From positions 3,644,751 through 3,708,750 of the forward strand of contig NC_054703.1 of the NCBI RefSeq assembly GCF_016097555.1: a stretch of DNA of 64,000 nucleotides, read 5' to 3'. This DNA comes from Gigantopelta aegis. Taxonomy: Eukaryota > Mollusca > Gastropoda > Neomphalida > Peltospiridae. The position numbers were made by a program, and so were the translations under genes. The number at the start of each line of letters is the position of its first letter. Positions within the stretch are counted from its first letter, which is position 1. This document shows positions 23,516 to 36,352 of this stretch, piece by piece. A model generated the notes under the pieces. The model was not told the DNA's origin and ran no database searches. It saw only the letters and a list, made by a program, of their open reading frames with translations.

Positions 23516-23780
23516 TTCTTTGTTTGGTTGATTCTTTCTTTATTTACACTTCATCATTTATATTAGTCATATACAACTTCATATGAAATATCTGCGCACA
23601 CATTAATATTATTTCAGTCCAATATCCGATATTTATCGTGTAGGCCTACTGATCCGAACTGATGGTGCCTCGGGCGTTAAAAACATATTTTTGGGGGTTG
23701 GCTACTGATAGAATAATTATTCATGGAGATATTCACATTCCTATTGCGTGGCCTCCCAATGTCTCATGTCTGTGTTATTT

Positions 23781-23784
23781 CAGA
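23781..23784 (+). promoter_or_regulatory. Possible splice acceptor just before the start codon
   Basis: TGTGTTATTTCAG ends at 23783, only one base before the ATG at 23785. The T-rich tract plus CAG suggests that exon 1 as annotated is preceded by a 5'-UTR intron and a non-coding first exon upstream. The frame is also open upstream to 23662, but that stretch has no signal-peptide character, so the ATG at 23785 is preferred. Confidence 0.5.
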
Positions 23785-24077
23785 ATGCTGTACCAACCTC
23801 TTCTCGCTGTGATCGTGCTGGCCGTGCTAGTTGTCTGCCCGACAGAGGGCGCCACCCTGGGCTCGTGGCTCTGCCTGGCCTCCAAGATGATGGCGGCGCT
23901 GTTTGAGAGCCACTCGGACCGCCACTGCTCGCTGCAGAGGTTCACCGAGTCCTTTAACCTGATGACGCGTGTCAAGTGCGCCAACTGCGACAAGTTCTTC
24001 CACTGCACCGCCAACTACAACGCCGTGTTCGGCTGTCAGGCGAGCCAGGCAAACAGAGACGCGGCCGAGACCATCAG
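23785..24077 (+). CDS. Predicted secreted cysteine-rich protein, coding exon 1
   Basis: Encodes residues 1-97 and two bases of codon 98. It opens with a clear signal peptide (MLYQPLLAVIVLAVLVVC, likely cleaved around residues 20-24), followed by WLCLASKMMAALF and a CANCDKFFHCTANY region. The exon is GC-rich with consistent coding-like codon use, unlike its surroundings. It ends at ATCAG before GTGGGCG, a good donor. Joined to 37513-37678 in phase 2, it gives a 152-residue protein with 12 cysteines after the signal (30, 48, 65, 68, 74, 84, 100, 127, 133, 137, 146, 151), which suggests six disulfides. I do not recognise the family. An extracellular role is inferred from the signal peptide and cysteines only. 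Confidence 0.8.
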
Positions 24078-24081
24078 GTGG

Positions 24082-24868
24082 GCGTGTGTGTGTGTATGTG
24101 TGTGTGCGTGTATGTGTGTGTGTGTATACGTGTGTGTGTGTGTATGTGTGTGTATGTGTGTGTCTGTGTGTGTGTGTGTGTGTGTATGTGTGTGTCTGTG
24201 TGTGTGTGTATGTGTGAGTGTGTATGTGTATGTGTGTGTGAGTGTGTCTGTGTGTGTGTCTGTGTGTGTGTCTGTGTGTGTGTGTGTGTCTGTCTGTCTG
24301 TGTGTATGTATGTGTGTATGTGTATGTGTGTGTGTGTGTGCGTATGTGTGTGTCTGTGTGTATGTGTGTGTCTGTGTGTGTGTCTGTGTGTGTGTGTGTG
24401 TATGTGTGTGTGTATGTGTATGTGTGTGTGTGTGTCTGTGTGTGTGTGGCTGTGTCTGTCTGTGTGTATGTATGTGTGTATGTGTGTGTGTATGTGTGTG
24501 TGCGTATGTGTGTGTGTGTCTGTGTGTGTGTGTGTCTGTGTGTATGCATGTGTGTATGTGCGTGTGTGTGTGTGGTATGTGTATGCGCGTGTGTGTATGT
24601 GTATGTGTGTTTGTGTATGTATCTGTGTTTGTGTATGTGTGTGCGTCTCTGTGTGTGTGTCTGTGTGCGTGTGTATGTGTCTGTGTATCTCTGTGCCGGT
24701 ATGTTTGTGTGTGTGTATGCGTGTGTGTGTGTGCCTGTGTGTGTGTGCGTGTGCGCATGTGTGTGTGTGTGTGTGTGCGCATGTGTGTGTGTGTGTGCGC
24801 GTGTGTGGGTGTCTGTCTCTCTCTCTGTGTGTGTGTGTCTCTCTGTCTGTGTGTGTGTGCGTTTGTGC
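24082..24868 (+). repeat. ~790-bp TG-rich tract at the 5' end of the intron
   Basis: TGTGTG interspersed with TATG, TCTG and GCG begins four bases after the GT donor. On the RNA it is a GU-rich array directly at the 5' splice site. Long frames of alternating Cys/Val (plus) and His/Thr (minus) are artefacts. Confidence 0.95.
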
Positions 24869-24884
24869 AGAACGCACAACTCGT

Positions 24885-25545
24885 GAAGGCCACCGCAGAC
24901 CGTTGCAACTTTGTCGCATGCAATTAAAATTGCATGATTGCAAGTAACTTTTTTCTCGTTGCACTAATCTACACATGCGACACCCAGCAATTTTACTCTA
25001 GCAGTGATCACGTGACAGTCAAAATAGCGGCAATCAACTTTGTTTTGACGGTGGTCATCGAGACATGTTCTACACCATATGTGTTATGAGGTAGATGAGA
25101 GAATGTACGTAAAGTAGCACTGAATTCGTCCTGCACGCGTTTCGGTCTTTTAGAATATCACCTCACATTGTGTTTAGAAAACCTACATAGACATGCTTGG
25201 TATTCCAAGCGCTGATTTCATCTCTGCAAGACACATCTCCCTTTTAGTCCTGTTGCTACATTCAGGGAATGCTGAGTCAGAAAGACATGGCAATGTCTGC
25301 CTAATCATCACAATGCATCCTCTTTTTCTGTAGACCACAGGCTGCTAGTTGCTGCCGTTGTGTGTCATGTGATCACTATCTATCAGTTCATTGGCAGTTT
25401 AAATTATTGCTTCAACGTGTTTTGCAGTGAAGGCGCACACGTTTGCGACAGCGTGCAATGACATGTTTGATCGGAGCAATGTCAGTTGCATGCAACAAAC
25501 ATTGTACCTTGTCGCAAAGGTCTGTGGTGCCCATGACGTAAATGT
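24885..25545. repeat. Possible decayed inverted-repeat element in the intron
   Basis: CACCGCAGACCGTTGCAACT at 24892 resembles the reverse complement of the stretch near 25500-25535 (CACCACAGACCTTTGCGACA). Both sides also carry TTGCATGCAA-like motifs. The ends are not clear; it may be an old TIR transposon. No coding content. Confidence 0.3.
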
Positions 25546-25939
25546 GGTTAATGGATATAAAACATGGTTAATTAGACTACACACGAGAAAAAGAAACATC
25601 ATAGTGATTCATACATCTATTCACTTTATGGTCCATGGACCAAATTTTTTCAGGTGACCTATGATTTTTTGGGGACACTCCATTAATATGAGGATATATC
25701 TATAATATGTGAAAATTTCAAGGTGTAATGACTTTTAAATTTTGACCGAATAGTATCATTTCCCCTTAAAACCAGACCCAAAATGTTTTTTGCGAAGTTG
25801 TTGTCAAATATGGGTAGATGATATTACGTATGTTTTCCTTTCCAGGAAAGGCTATTTCACTTTTATAAACATTACTGAACATCCTACTTTAAAATTTGTG
25901 GGGGCCAAAAAAAAAAAGAAGAGAGAAAACAATAACTCC

Positions 25940-26130
25940 TGGACAGTGACGTAGTTCGTGTGCTTTTTCTCACACAGCCAGGGTTGCGTTCATCACGCGA
26001 TAGAGCGCTTTCCTGGGTTTCTCAAGCTGTAGGATGAAAACCCCTCAGCAAATAAATCATGTTTTCTTCTCACACAACATGTTCCCACATTAAAGGTTGT
26101 GCTATATAACGTTCTGTTTATAGAAAATAG
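25940..26130 (+). mobile_element. Decayed tRNA-derived SINE in the intron
   Basis: GATAGAGCGCTTTCCTGGG and GTAGGATGAAAACCCCTC resemble a tRNA-like SINE head with an eroded B box. Further on, TTGTGCTAT and GTTTATAGAAAATAG may correspond to the SINE body. Heavily mutated. Confidence 0.4.
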
Positions 26131-26361
26131 TAGCATAAGGGCCAGTATAGAATCATGACCTTTGATCTTGACCTACTTTCCCTGTGACCTTGATCTACTT
26201 TCCCGTGACCTAGACACGGGACCAGTGACCTACTTAGAATGGCTAATGTGCCGTGTGCAATGTCCTTCTGACCCGGCCTCGACCTACAGACCCAACCTCG
26301 ACCTACAGACCCAACCTCGTGCTACTGACCCGGCGTTGAACCCTGACTTTGAGTCATAGCC

Positions 26362-26577
26362 TGACCATGGCATACTTGTGCAGGTGCGTGTCTTTCCGCA
26401 CCTATTGAGAGGGACAACACCCAGCCTAGCCCACTGGATACTTGTGCAGGTGCGTGTCTGTCAGCACCTATTAAGAGGGACAACACCCAGCCTAGCCCAC
26501 TGGCTATTTGTGCAGGTGCGTGTCTGTCCGCACCTATTGAGAGGGACAACACCCAGCCTAGCCCACTGGCTACTTGT
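26362..26577. repeat. 66-bp minisatellite, about 3 units
   Basis: Units contain TTGTGCAGGTGCGTGTCTGT, CCGCACCTATTGAGAGGGAC and AACACCCAGCCTAGCCCACT. They are preceded by short repeats of GACCTACAGACCCAACCTC (26270-26330). Intronic. Confidence 0.9.
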
Positions 26578-26639
26578 CTCCTGGTACGGACCGAACTCTT
26601 GACTCGGCAAGGTAACGTTTATGACGAGGGCACATACGC

Positions 26640-26870
26640 ACACACATTTACCTTTATTGAGATCTGTTTAAAGTAAGATGTATGGTAAAGGTAGGTTCTC
26701 GCACCATTGTGACATTTAAAGGTCACTTTTGGGATCATTTTAGAGGTCTGTGGAAGTCGAAATCTATATTTGTGTTTTACATTGTTTTAATATCTATGAA
26801 AAAAAAATTTCTTCTAAAAAGTGTGAGTTAAGGTTTACTCTTGATTATAACTAATTGATCAGTATATATT
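26640..26870 (-). repeat. Dispersed intronic repeat, inverted copy
   Basis: Read on the minus strand it contains ATAATCAAGAGTAAA and ACCTACCTTTACCATAC followed by AGATCTCAATAAAGGT, an order also found on the plus strand at 35270-35840. The two copies lie in opposite orientation around the 36-bp and 56-bp arrays. Confidence 0.55.
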
Positions 26871-27135
26871 GCAATATTTATATAAACTAAGGGAAATCTG
26901 GAATTAAAAAATGTATTTATTTGACAATATTGATTTCGTGTGACACATCCTTCCCAAAAGGTCTTAATGCAGGTTTTAGACCAATATCAATTTGTAGAAT
27001 CGTTTCATGTACCACAAAGTATGATTGAATATATAGCTCAGTTGCACCCTTGCTAAATGGAAGTATTTCAGAACTTCTGGGTTTTTTGTAATATCCTTAA
27101 TCCCAAAATCTGATTCAGTAGCTCCATACACGTAA

Positions 27136-27785
27136 CACACATCTACCTCAGTGGGTTCAGGGGGTCCACAACACACATCTACCTCAGTGGGTTCAGGGGG
27201 TCCACAACAGACATATACCTCAGTGGGTTCAGGGGGTCCACAACAGACATATACCTCAGTGGGTTCAGGGGGTCCACAACACACATATACCTCAGTGGGT
27301 TCAGGGGGTCCACAACAGACATATACCTCAGTGGGTTCAGGGGGTCCACAACACACATATACCTCAGTGGGTTCAGGGGGTCCACAACACACATATACCT
27401 CAGTGGGTTCAGGGGGTCCACAACAGACATATACCTCAGTGGGTTAAAGGGTCCACAACACACATATACCTCAGTGGGTTCAGGGGGTCCACAACACACA
27501 TATACCTCAGTGGGTTCAGGGGGTCCACAACACACATATACCTCAGTGGGTTCAGGGGGTCCACGACACACATATACCTCAGTGGGTTCAGGAGGTCCAC
27601 AACACACATATACCTCAGTGGGTTCAGGAGTCCACAACACACATATACCTCAGTGGGTTCAGGGGGTCCACAACACACATCTACCTCAGTGGGTTCAGGA
27701 GGTCCACAACACACATATACCTCAGTGGGTTCAGGGGGTCCACAACACACATATACCTCAGTGGGTTCAGGGGGTCCACAACAGT
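27136..27785. repeat. 36-bp minisatellite, about 18 units
   Basis: Units contain GGTTCAGGGGGTCCACAACA and CACATATACCTCAGTG. Because 36 is divisible by three, both strands stay open and encode 12-residue repeats (GSGGPQHTYTSV on plus). A 2-3 base loss in some units breaks the frames. It lies inside the intron, so it is unlikely to be translated. Confidence 0.95.
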
Positions 27786-28020
27786 TTCACTCTGTAAGAA
27801 TGGCAAGAACACTGTTGGTTTCATTAATAATTAATGAAACATTGGAACTGCACTTATGTCAAATGAATGCCACATCTATAAATTTGCTAAATTTACCTTT
27901 CTCTTTCCTACTCCTAAAAGTTTTGTGGCCTTTTTATTGTTTCTCAATACAAGTGTCAAAGATAATATCATATTGTCTTGTGGAACCATCAATCTTTCCC
28001 AAAACTATGTTGACAAATGT

Positions 28021-28033
28021 CGCAACACACACA

Positions 28034-28089
<56 letters not shown>

Positions 28090-28135
28090 TATGTATATGT
28101 ATGTATATCTATATATATATATAGATATATATATT
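28021..28135. repeat. (CA)n and (TATG/TA)n microsatellites
   Basis: About 30 CA repeats followed by GTATATGTATATG and TATATATATAGATATATA. Confidence 0.95.
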
Positions 28136-28379
28136 CAATATATTTCAATTCAGCCTACACCAAAATAAAAAATTAAACAAAAGCATATATAAATTCATAT
28201 TTCATAGTTATTCATCATCATCTTTGGAACTTTATTCAGGTTGAGAAACATATAATATAGTGAGTACGCCATTGTTCTTGCGTAGCGGCTGACAGAGAAA
28301 ACAAGTTTGACGTATCATTAGAAACATGTACATTCCCAGCTAATGCACAGGTTTATTTTTTATACCTGCAATATCAATG

Positions 28380-31300
28380 CAAATTATAACAGCCTGTCAG
28401 TGTATATGCGTTGTAGAGCCAGTTATCTGTATATACAGATTATAACAGCCTGTCAGTGTATATGCGTTGTAGAGCCAGTTATCTGTATATACAGATTATA
28501 ACAGCCTGTCAGTGTATATGCGTTGTAGAGCCAGTTATCTGTATATACAGATTATAACAGCCTGCCAGTGTATATGCGTTGTAGAGCCAGTTATCTGTGT
28601 ATACAGATTATAACAGCCTGTCAGTTTATATGCATTGTAGAGCCAGTTATCTGTGTATACAGATTATAACAGCCTGTCAGTGTATATGCATTGTAGAGCC
28701 AGTTATCTGTATATACAGATTATAACAGCCTGTCAGTGTATATGCATTGTAGAGCCAGTTATCTGTACATACAGATTATAACAGCCTGTCAGTGTATATG
28801 CATTGTAGAGCCAGTTATCTGTACATACAGATTATAACAGCCTGTCAGTGTATATGCGTTGTAGAGCCAGTTATCTGTACATACAGATTATAGCAGCCTG
28901 CCAGTGTATATGCGTTGTAGAGCCAGTTATCTGTACATACAGATTATAACAGCCTGCCAGTGTATATGCGTTGTAGAGCCAGTTATCTGTGTATACAGAT
29001 TATAACAGCCTGTCAGTTTATATGCATTGTAGAGCCAGTTATCTGTGTATACAGATTATAACAGCCTGTCAGTGTATATGCATTGTAGAGCCAGTTATCT
29101 GTGTATACAGATTATAACAGCCTGTCAGTGTATATGCATTGTAGAGCCAGTTATCTGTACATACAGATTATAACAGCCTGTCAGTGTATATGCATTGTAG
29201 AGCCAGTTATCTGTACATACAGATTGTAACAGCCTGTCAGTGTATATGCATTGTAGAGCCAGTTATCTGTACATACAGATTGTAACAGCCTGTCAGTGTA
29301 TATGCATTGTAGAGCCAGTTATCTGTACATACAGATTGTAACAGCCTGCCGGTGTATATGCATTGTAGAGCCAGTTATCTGTACATACAGATTGTAACAG
29401 CCTGTCGGTGTATATGCATTGCAGAGCCAGTTATCTCTAGATACAGATTGTAACGGCCTGTCGGTGTATATGCATTGCAGAGCCAGTTATCTGTATATAC
29501 AGATTATAACGGCCTGCCAGTGTATATGCGTTGCAGAGCCAGTTATCTGTATATACAGATTATAACGGCCTGCCAGTGTATATGCGTTGCAGAGCCAGTT
29601 ATCTGTATATACAGATTATAACGGCCTGCCAGTGTATATGCGTTGCAGAGCCAGTTATCTGTATATACAGATTATAACAGCCTGCCAGTGTATATGCGTT
29701 GCAGAGCCAGTTATCTGTGTATACAGATTATAACAGCCTGCCAGTGTATATGCGTTGCAGAGCCAGTTATCTGTGTATACAGATTATAACAGCCTGCCAG
29801 TTTATATGCATTGTAGAGCCAGTTATCTGTGTATACAGATTATAACACCCTGCCAGTGTATATGCATTGTAGAGCCAGTTATCTGTGTATACAGATTATA
29901 ACAGCCTGTCAGTGTATATGCACTGTAGAGCCAGTTATCTGTATATACAGATTATAACAGCCTGTCAGTGTATATGCACTGTAGAGCCAGTTATCTGTAC
30001 ATACAGATTATAACAGCCTGCCAGTGTATATGCACTGTAGAGCCAGTTATCTGTACATACAGATTATAACAGCCTGTCAGTGTATATGCATTGTAGAGCC
30101 AGTTATCTGTACATACAGATTATAACAGCCTGTCAGTGTATATGCACTGTAGAGCCAGTTATCTGTACATACAGATTATAACAGCCTGTCAGTGTATATG
30201 CATTGTAGAGCCAGTTATCTGTACATACAGATTATAACAGCCTGTCAGTGTATATGCATTGTAGAGCCAGTTATCTGTACATACAGATTATAGCAGCCTG
30301 TCAGTGTATATGCATTGTAGAGCCAGTTATCTGTACATACAGATTATAGCAGCCTGTCAGTGTATATGCATTGTAGAGCCAGTTATCTGTGTATACAGAT
30401 TATAACAGCCTGTCAGTGTATATGCATTGTAGAGCCAGTTATCTGTACATATACAGATTATAACAGCCTGCCAGTGTATATGCATTGTAGAGCCAGTTAT
30501 CTCTATATACAGATTGTAACAGCCTGTCGGTGTATATGCATTGTAGAGCCAGTTGTCTGTATATACAGATTATAACAGCCTGCCAGTGTATATGCGTTGT
30601 AGAGCCAGTTATCTGTATATACAGATTATAACAGCCTGTCAGTGTATATGCGTTGTAGAGCCAGTTATCTGTATATACAGATTATAACAGCCTGCCAGTG
30701 TATATGCGTTGTAGAGCCAGTTATCTGTATATACAGATTATAACAGCCTGCCAGTGTATATGCGTTGTAGAGCCAGTTATCTGTATATACAGATTATAAC
30801 AGCCTGCCAGTGTATATGCGTTGTAGAGCCAGTTATCTATATATACAGATTATAACAGTATATGCATTGTAGAGCCAGTTATATACAGATTATAACAGCC
30901 TGCCAGTTTATATGCGTTGTAGAGCCAGTTATCTGTATATACAGATTATAACAGCCTGCCAGTGTATATGCATTGTAGAGCCAGTTATCTGTGTATACAG
31001 ATTATAACAGCCTGTCAGTGTATATGCACTGTAGAGCCAGTTATCTGTATATACAGATTATATGCAGTGTATATGCACTGTAGAGCCAGTTATCTATATA
31101 TACAGATTATAACAGCCTGCCAGTTTATATGCGTTGTAGAGCCAGTTATCTGTACATACAGATTATAACAGCCTGCCAGTGTATATGCACTGTAGAGCCA
31201 GTTATCTGTACATACAGATTATAACAGCCTGCCAGTGTATATGCACTGTAGAGCCAGTTATCTGTACATACAGATTATAACAGCCTGTCAGTGTATATGC

Positions 31301-34300
31301 ACTGTAGAGCCAGTTATCTGTACATACAGATTATAACAGCCTGTCAGTGTATATGCACTGTAGAGCCAGTTATCTGTACATACAGATTATAACAGCCTGT
31401 CAGTGTATATGCATTGTAGAGCCAGTTATCTGTACATACAGATTATAGCAGCCTGTCAGTGTATATGCATTGTAGAGCCAGTTATCTGTACATACAGATT
31501 ATAGCAGCCTGTCAGTGTATATGCATTGTAGAGCCAGTTATCTGTACATACAGATTATAGCAGCCTGTCAGTGTATATGCATTGTAGAGCCAGTTATCTG
31601 TACATACAGATTATAGCAGCCTGTCAGTGTATATGCATTGTAGAGCCAGTTATCTGTACATACAGATTATAGCAGCCTGTCAGTGTATATGCATTGTAGA
31701 GCCAGTTATCTGTACATACAGATTATAGCAGCCTGTCAGTGTATATGCATTGTAGAGCCAGTTATCTGTACATACAGATTATAGCAGCCTGTCAGTGTAT
31801 ATGCATTGTAGAGCCAGTTATCTGTACATACAGATTATAGCAGCCTGTCAGTGTATATGCGTTGTAGAGCCTGTTATCTGTACATACAGATTATAACAGC
31901 CTGCCAGTTTATATGCGTTGTAGAGCCTGTTATCTGTACATACAGATTATAACAGCCTGCCAGTTTATATGCGTTGTAGAGCCTGTTATCTGTATATACA
32001 GTATAACAGCCTGCCAGTGTATATGCGTTGTAGAGCCAGTTATCTGTATATACAGATTATAACAGCCTGTCAGTTTATATGCGTTGTAGAGCCAGTTATC
32101 TGTATATACAGATTATAACAGCCTGCCAGTTTATATGCGTTGTAGAGCCAGTTATCTGTATATACAGATTGTAACAGCCTGTCAGTGTATATGCATTGTA
32201 GAGCCAGTTGTCTGTATATACAGATTATAACAGCCTGTCAGTGTATATGCGTTGTAGAGCCAGTTATCTGTATATACAGATTATAACGGCCTGCCAGTGT
32301 ATATGCGTTGTAGAGCCAGTTATCTGTATATACAGATTATAACAGCCTGCCAGTGTATATGCGTTGTAGAGCCAGTTATCTGTATATACAGATTATATAG
32401 AGATTATAACAGCCTGTCAGTTTATATGCATTGTAGAGCCAGTTATCTGTGTATACAGATTATAACAGCCTGTCAGTTTATATGCATTGTAGAGCCAGTT
32501 ATCTGTATATACAGATTATAACAGCCTGTCAGTGTATATGCATTGTAGAGCCAGTTATCTGTATATACAGATTATAACAGCCTGTCAGTTTATATGCATT
32601 GTAGAGCCAGTTATCTATATATACAGATTATAACAGCCTGTCAGTGTATATGCATTGTAGAGCCAGTTATCTGTGTATACAGATTATAACAGCCTGTCAG
32701 TTTATATGCATTGTAGAGCCAGTTATCTGTGTATACAGATTATAACAGCCTGTCAGTTTATATGCATTGTAGAGCCAGTTATCTGTATATACAGATTATA
32801 ACAGCCTGTCAGTGTATATGCATTGTAGAGCCAGTTATCTGTATATACAGATTATAACAGCCTGTCAGTGTATATGCATTGTAGAGCCAGTTATCTGTAT
32901 ATACAGATTATAACAGCCTGTCAGTGTATATGCATTGTAGAGCCAGTTATCTGTATATACAGATTATAGCAGCCTGTGAGTGTATATGCATTGTAGAGCC
33001 AGTTATCTGTACATACAGATTATAGCAGCCTGTCAGTGTATATGCGTTGTAGAGCCAGTTATCTGTACATACAGATTATAGCAGCCTGTCAGTGTATATG
33101 CGTTGTAGAGCCTGTTATCTGTACATACAGATTATAACAGCCTGCCAGTTTATATGCGTTGTAGAGCCTGTTATCTGTACATACAGATTATAACAGCCTG
33201 CCAGTTTATATGCGTTGTAGAGCCTGTTATCTGTATATACAGTATAACAGCCTGCCAGTGTATATGCGTTGTAGAGCCAGTTATCTGTATATACAGATTA
33301 TAACAGCCTGTCAGTGTATATGCGTTGTAGAGCCAGTTATCTGTATATACAGATTATAACAGCCTGCCAGTTTATATGCGTTGTAGAGCCAGTTATCTGT
33401 ATATACAGATTATAACAGCCTGCCAGTTTATATGCGTTGTAGAGCCAGTTATCTGTATATACAGATTGTAACAGCCTGCCAGTGTATATGCATTGTAGAG
33501 CCAGTTATCTCTATATACAGATTGTAACAGCCTGTCGGTGTATATGCATTGCAGAGCCAGTTATCTGTATATACAGATTATAGATTATAACAGCCTGCCA
33601 GTGTATATGCATTGTAGAGCCAGTTGTCTGTATATACAGATTATAACGGCCTGCCAGTGTATATGCGTTGTAGAGCCAGTTATCTGTATATACAGATTAT
33701 AACGGCCTGCCAGTGTATATGCGTTGTAGAGCCAGTTATCTGTATATACAGATTATAACAGCCTGCCAGTGTATATGCATTGTAGAGCCAGTTATCTGTA
33801 TATACAGATTATAACAGCCTGTCAGTGTATATGCATTGTAGAGCCAGTTATCTATGTATAGAGATTATAACAGCCTGTCAGTTTATATGCATTGTAGAGC
33901 CAGTTATCTGTGTATACAGATTATAACAGCCTGTCAGTTTATATGCATTGTAGAGCCAGTTATCTGTATATACAGATTATAACAGCCTGTCAGTGTATAT
34001 GCATTGTAGAGCCAGTTATCTGTATATACAGATTATAACAGCCTGTCAGTTTATATGCATTGTAGAGCCAGTTATCTATATATACAGATTATAACAGCCT
34101 GTCAGTGTATATGCATTGTAGAGCCAGTTATCTGTGTATACAGATTATAACAGCCTGTCAGTTTATATGCATTGTAGAGCCAGTTATCTGTATATACAGA
34201 TTATAACAGCCTGTCAGTGTATATGCATTGTAGAGCCAGTTATCTGTATATACAGATTATAACAGCCTGTCAGTGTATATGCATTGTAGAGCCAGTTATC

Positions 34301-35155
34301 TGTATATACAGATTATAACAGCCTGTCGGTGTATATGCATTGTAGAGCCAGTTATCTGTATATACAGATTATAACAGCCTGTCGGTGTATATGCATTGTA
34401 GAGCCAGTTATCTGTATATACAGATTATAACAGTCTGTCGGTTTATATGCATTGTAGAGCCAGTTATCTATATATACAGATTATAACAGCCTGTCAGTGT
34501 ATATGCATTGTAGAGCCAGTTATCTGTGTATACAGATTATAACAGCCTGCCAGTGTATATGCGTTGTAGAGCCAGTTATCTATATATACAGATTGTAACA
34601 GCCTGCCAGTGTATATGCGTTGTAGAGCCAGTTATCTGTATATACAGATTGTAACAGCCTGCCAGTTTATATGCGTTGTAGAGCCAGTTATCTGTATATA
34701 CAGATTATAACAGCCTGCCAGTGTATATGCGTTGTAGAGCCAGTTATCTGTATATACAGATTATAACAGCCTGCCAGTGTATATGCGTTGTAGAGCCAGT
34801 TATCTATATATACAGATTATAACAGCCTGCCAGTTTATATGCGTTGTAGAGCCAGTTATCTGTACATACAGATTATAACAGCCTGCCAGTGTATATGCAC
34901 TGTAGAGCCAGTTATCTGTACATACAGATTATAACAGCCTGCCAGTGTATATGCGTTGTAGAGCCAGTTATCTGTATATACAGATTATAACAGCCTGCCA
35001 GTGTATATGCGTTGTAGAGCCAGTTATCTATATATACAGATTATAACAGCCTGCCAGTTTATATGCGTTGTAGAGCCAGTTATCTATATATACAGATTAT
35101 AACAGCATGTCAGTGTATATGCATTGTAGAGCCAGTTATCTATATATACAGTATC
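28380..35155. repeat. 56-bp palindrome-containing satellite, about 120 units, intronic
   Basis: Units of 56 bp contain CAGATTATAACAGCCTGTCA, GTGTATATGCATTGTAGAGC and CAGTTATCTGTATATA. Each unit junction carries the 16-bp palindrome ATCTGTATATACAGAT, or a near-palindromic variant with ACAT or GTAT in the centre. Variants (GCATTG/GCGTTG/GCACTG, GTGTAT/GTTTAT, TATAAC/TGTAAC/TATAGC) occur in blocks. A distinctive run with GAGCCTGTTATC is found twice about 1.24 kb apart (31861 and 33102). Rare aberrant units occur near 30850, 31060, 32390 and 33580. The entire array is inside the intron of the secreted-protein gene. Confidence 0.97.
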
Positions 35156-36352
35156 TAGTAAAATGTATTGCCAAAAAAACCCAAACAAATAATAATAATT
35201 ATAATATTGTAAAATAAATGTATTTTTCGTTCCAGGTTTCCCAGTTAACATGCAAATTATACCGACCAATTAGATACAGTTAATAATCAAGAGTAAAGCT
35301 TTAATAGCACTTTCAGGAATGAACCCAGACTTACAGATTAAAAAACAATGACACCCGAAAGGTCAAAATAACACAAGTACCTACCTTTATCATAAACCAT
35401 ACTCTATATAGATGTCAATAAAGGTCATTTTAGCGTGGGTACCTACCCTCACCATAAACTTTACCCGGCACAGATCTCAATAATCATGGGTACCAACTTT
35501 TGGCAAAGTGCTACTATTAAATATTTAAAAGACGTGTCTTAGACACTTGTAAACACATTGTTCTCGATAAATTGATTTTAATATCAAGATTCCCCTTAGT
35601 TTGCATGTACACTTTAATGATCTAATGCAATCATATCTATGAATGTGGAATATTTGCAAATATCCCTACCCTCAATGTTGTGAACAATGTAAAAACTTAA
35701 GTTTCCTTAATTTGACCCTAAATGAACTTAAATGACCCCCAAAATGACCTATAAAGGTCACCCTTGCGTAGATACCTACCCTCACCATAAACTGCATCTA
35801 TCCTCACCATAAACCATACACTGTATAAACCTCAGTAAGCAAACCATGCCCCGAAATCAGGACGTAAACTTATGCTAGTCATCTCCCACTTTCCTTAAAT
35901 TATGGATTTGCCCCTGAAATTTCAATACGGAAGCAACCCTACTAGATGTTTAATGGATATATCTATAAATCAAAGTAACAATATGAACATTATTGATCAA
36001 TATTATTGGAAAGAAATAAAAGAAATCAATGATGTGTGTCATTTACAGCATTATCAAAAACATTGACCTTCATTTGACTTTGAAAATGTAGGTCAAATTG
36101 ACCAATTATGAAAATCCAGAAAATAAAAATGGAAAGTTTGAATATTAAACGTCATAAAAACATGTTTAAAGAGTTTAATTTCCCCTATAACTGAAATTTG
36201 GTGTCTGCCCCATGGACTGCTGTTTTGGGGTAGCGGCAGATCGAACACAAATGTACTTTGAAGTACCATTAAAAGTATGAAACTCCCAATTAACGTCCAG
36301 GTGTAAGCAAGTAAGAGTTCAAGATCTGAAATCTACACACATTATTACATGG
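35156..36352. other. Intronic spacer including a diffuse repeat
   Basis: AT-rich intronic DNA. From 35270 to 35840 it carries two to three diverged copies of GTACCTACC, then ACCATAAAC, then AGATCTCAATAAAGGTCA, related to the inverted copy at 26640-26870. The remainder shows nothing recognisable. Confidence 0.5.

Noticed and set aside
23827..24976. Long frames rich in His/Thr (minus) or Cys/Val (plus)
   Set aside because: They are translations of the TG microsatellite at the start of the intron. Only the first part, 23785-24077 plus, has coding character.
25619..25660. GGTCCATGGACC palindrome near 25630 as a regulatory site
   Set aside because: A single 12-bp palindrome inside an intron is expected by chance.
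26976..27797. Repeat proteins GSGGPQHTYTSV (plus) and CCGPPEPTEVYV (minus)
   Set aside because: 36-bp intronic minisatellite; frames break whenever a unit loses a base and there is no initiation or splice context.
28380..35155. CRISPR-like regular array with palindromic units
   Set aside because: Units are contiguous with no unique spacers, the setting is a eukaryotic intron, and no cas genes exist.
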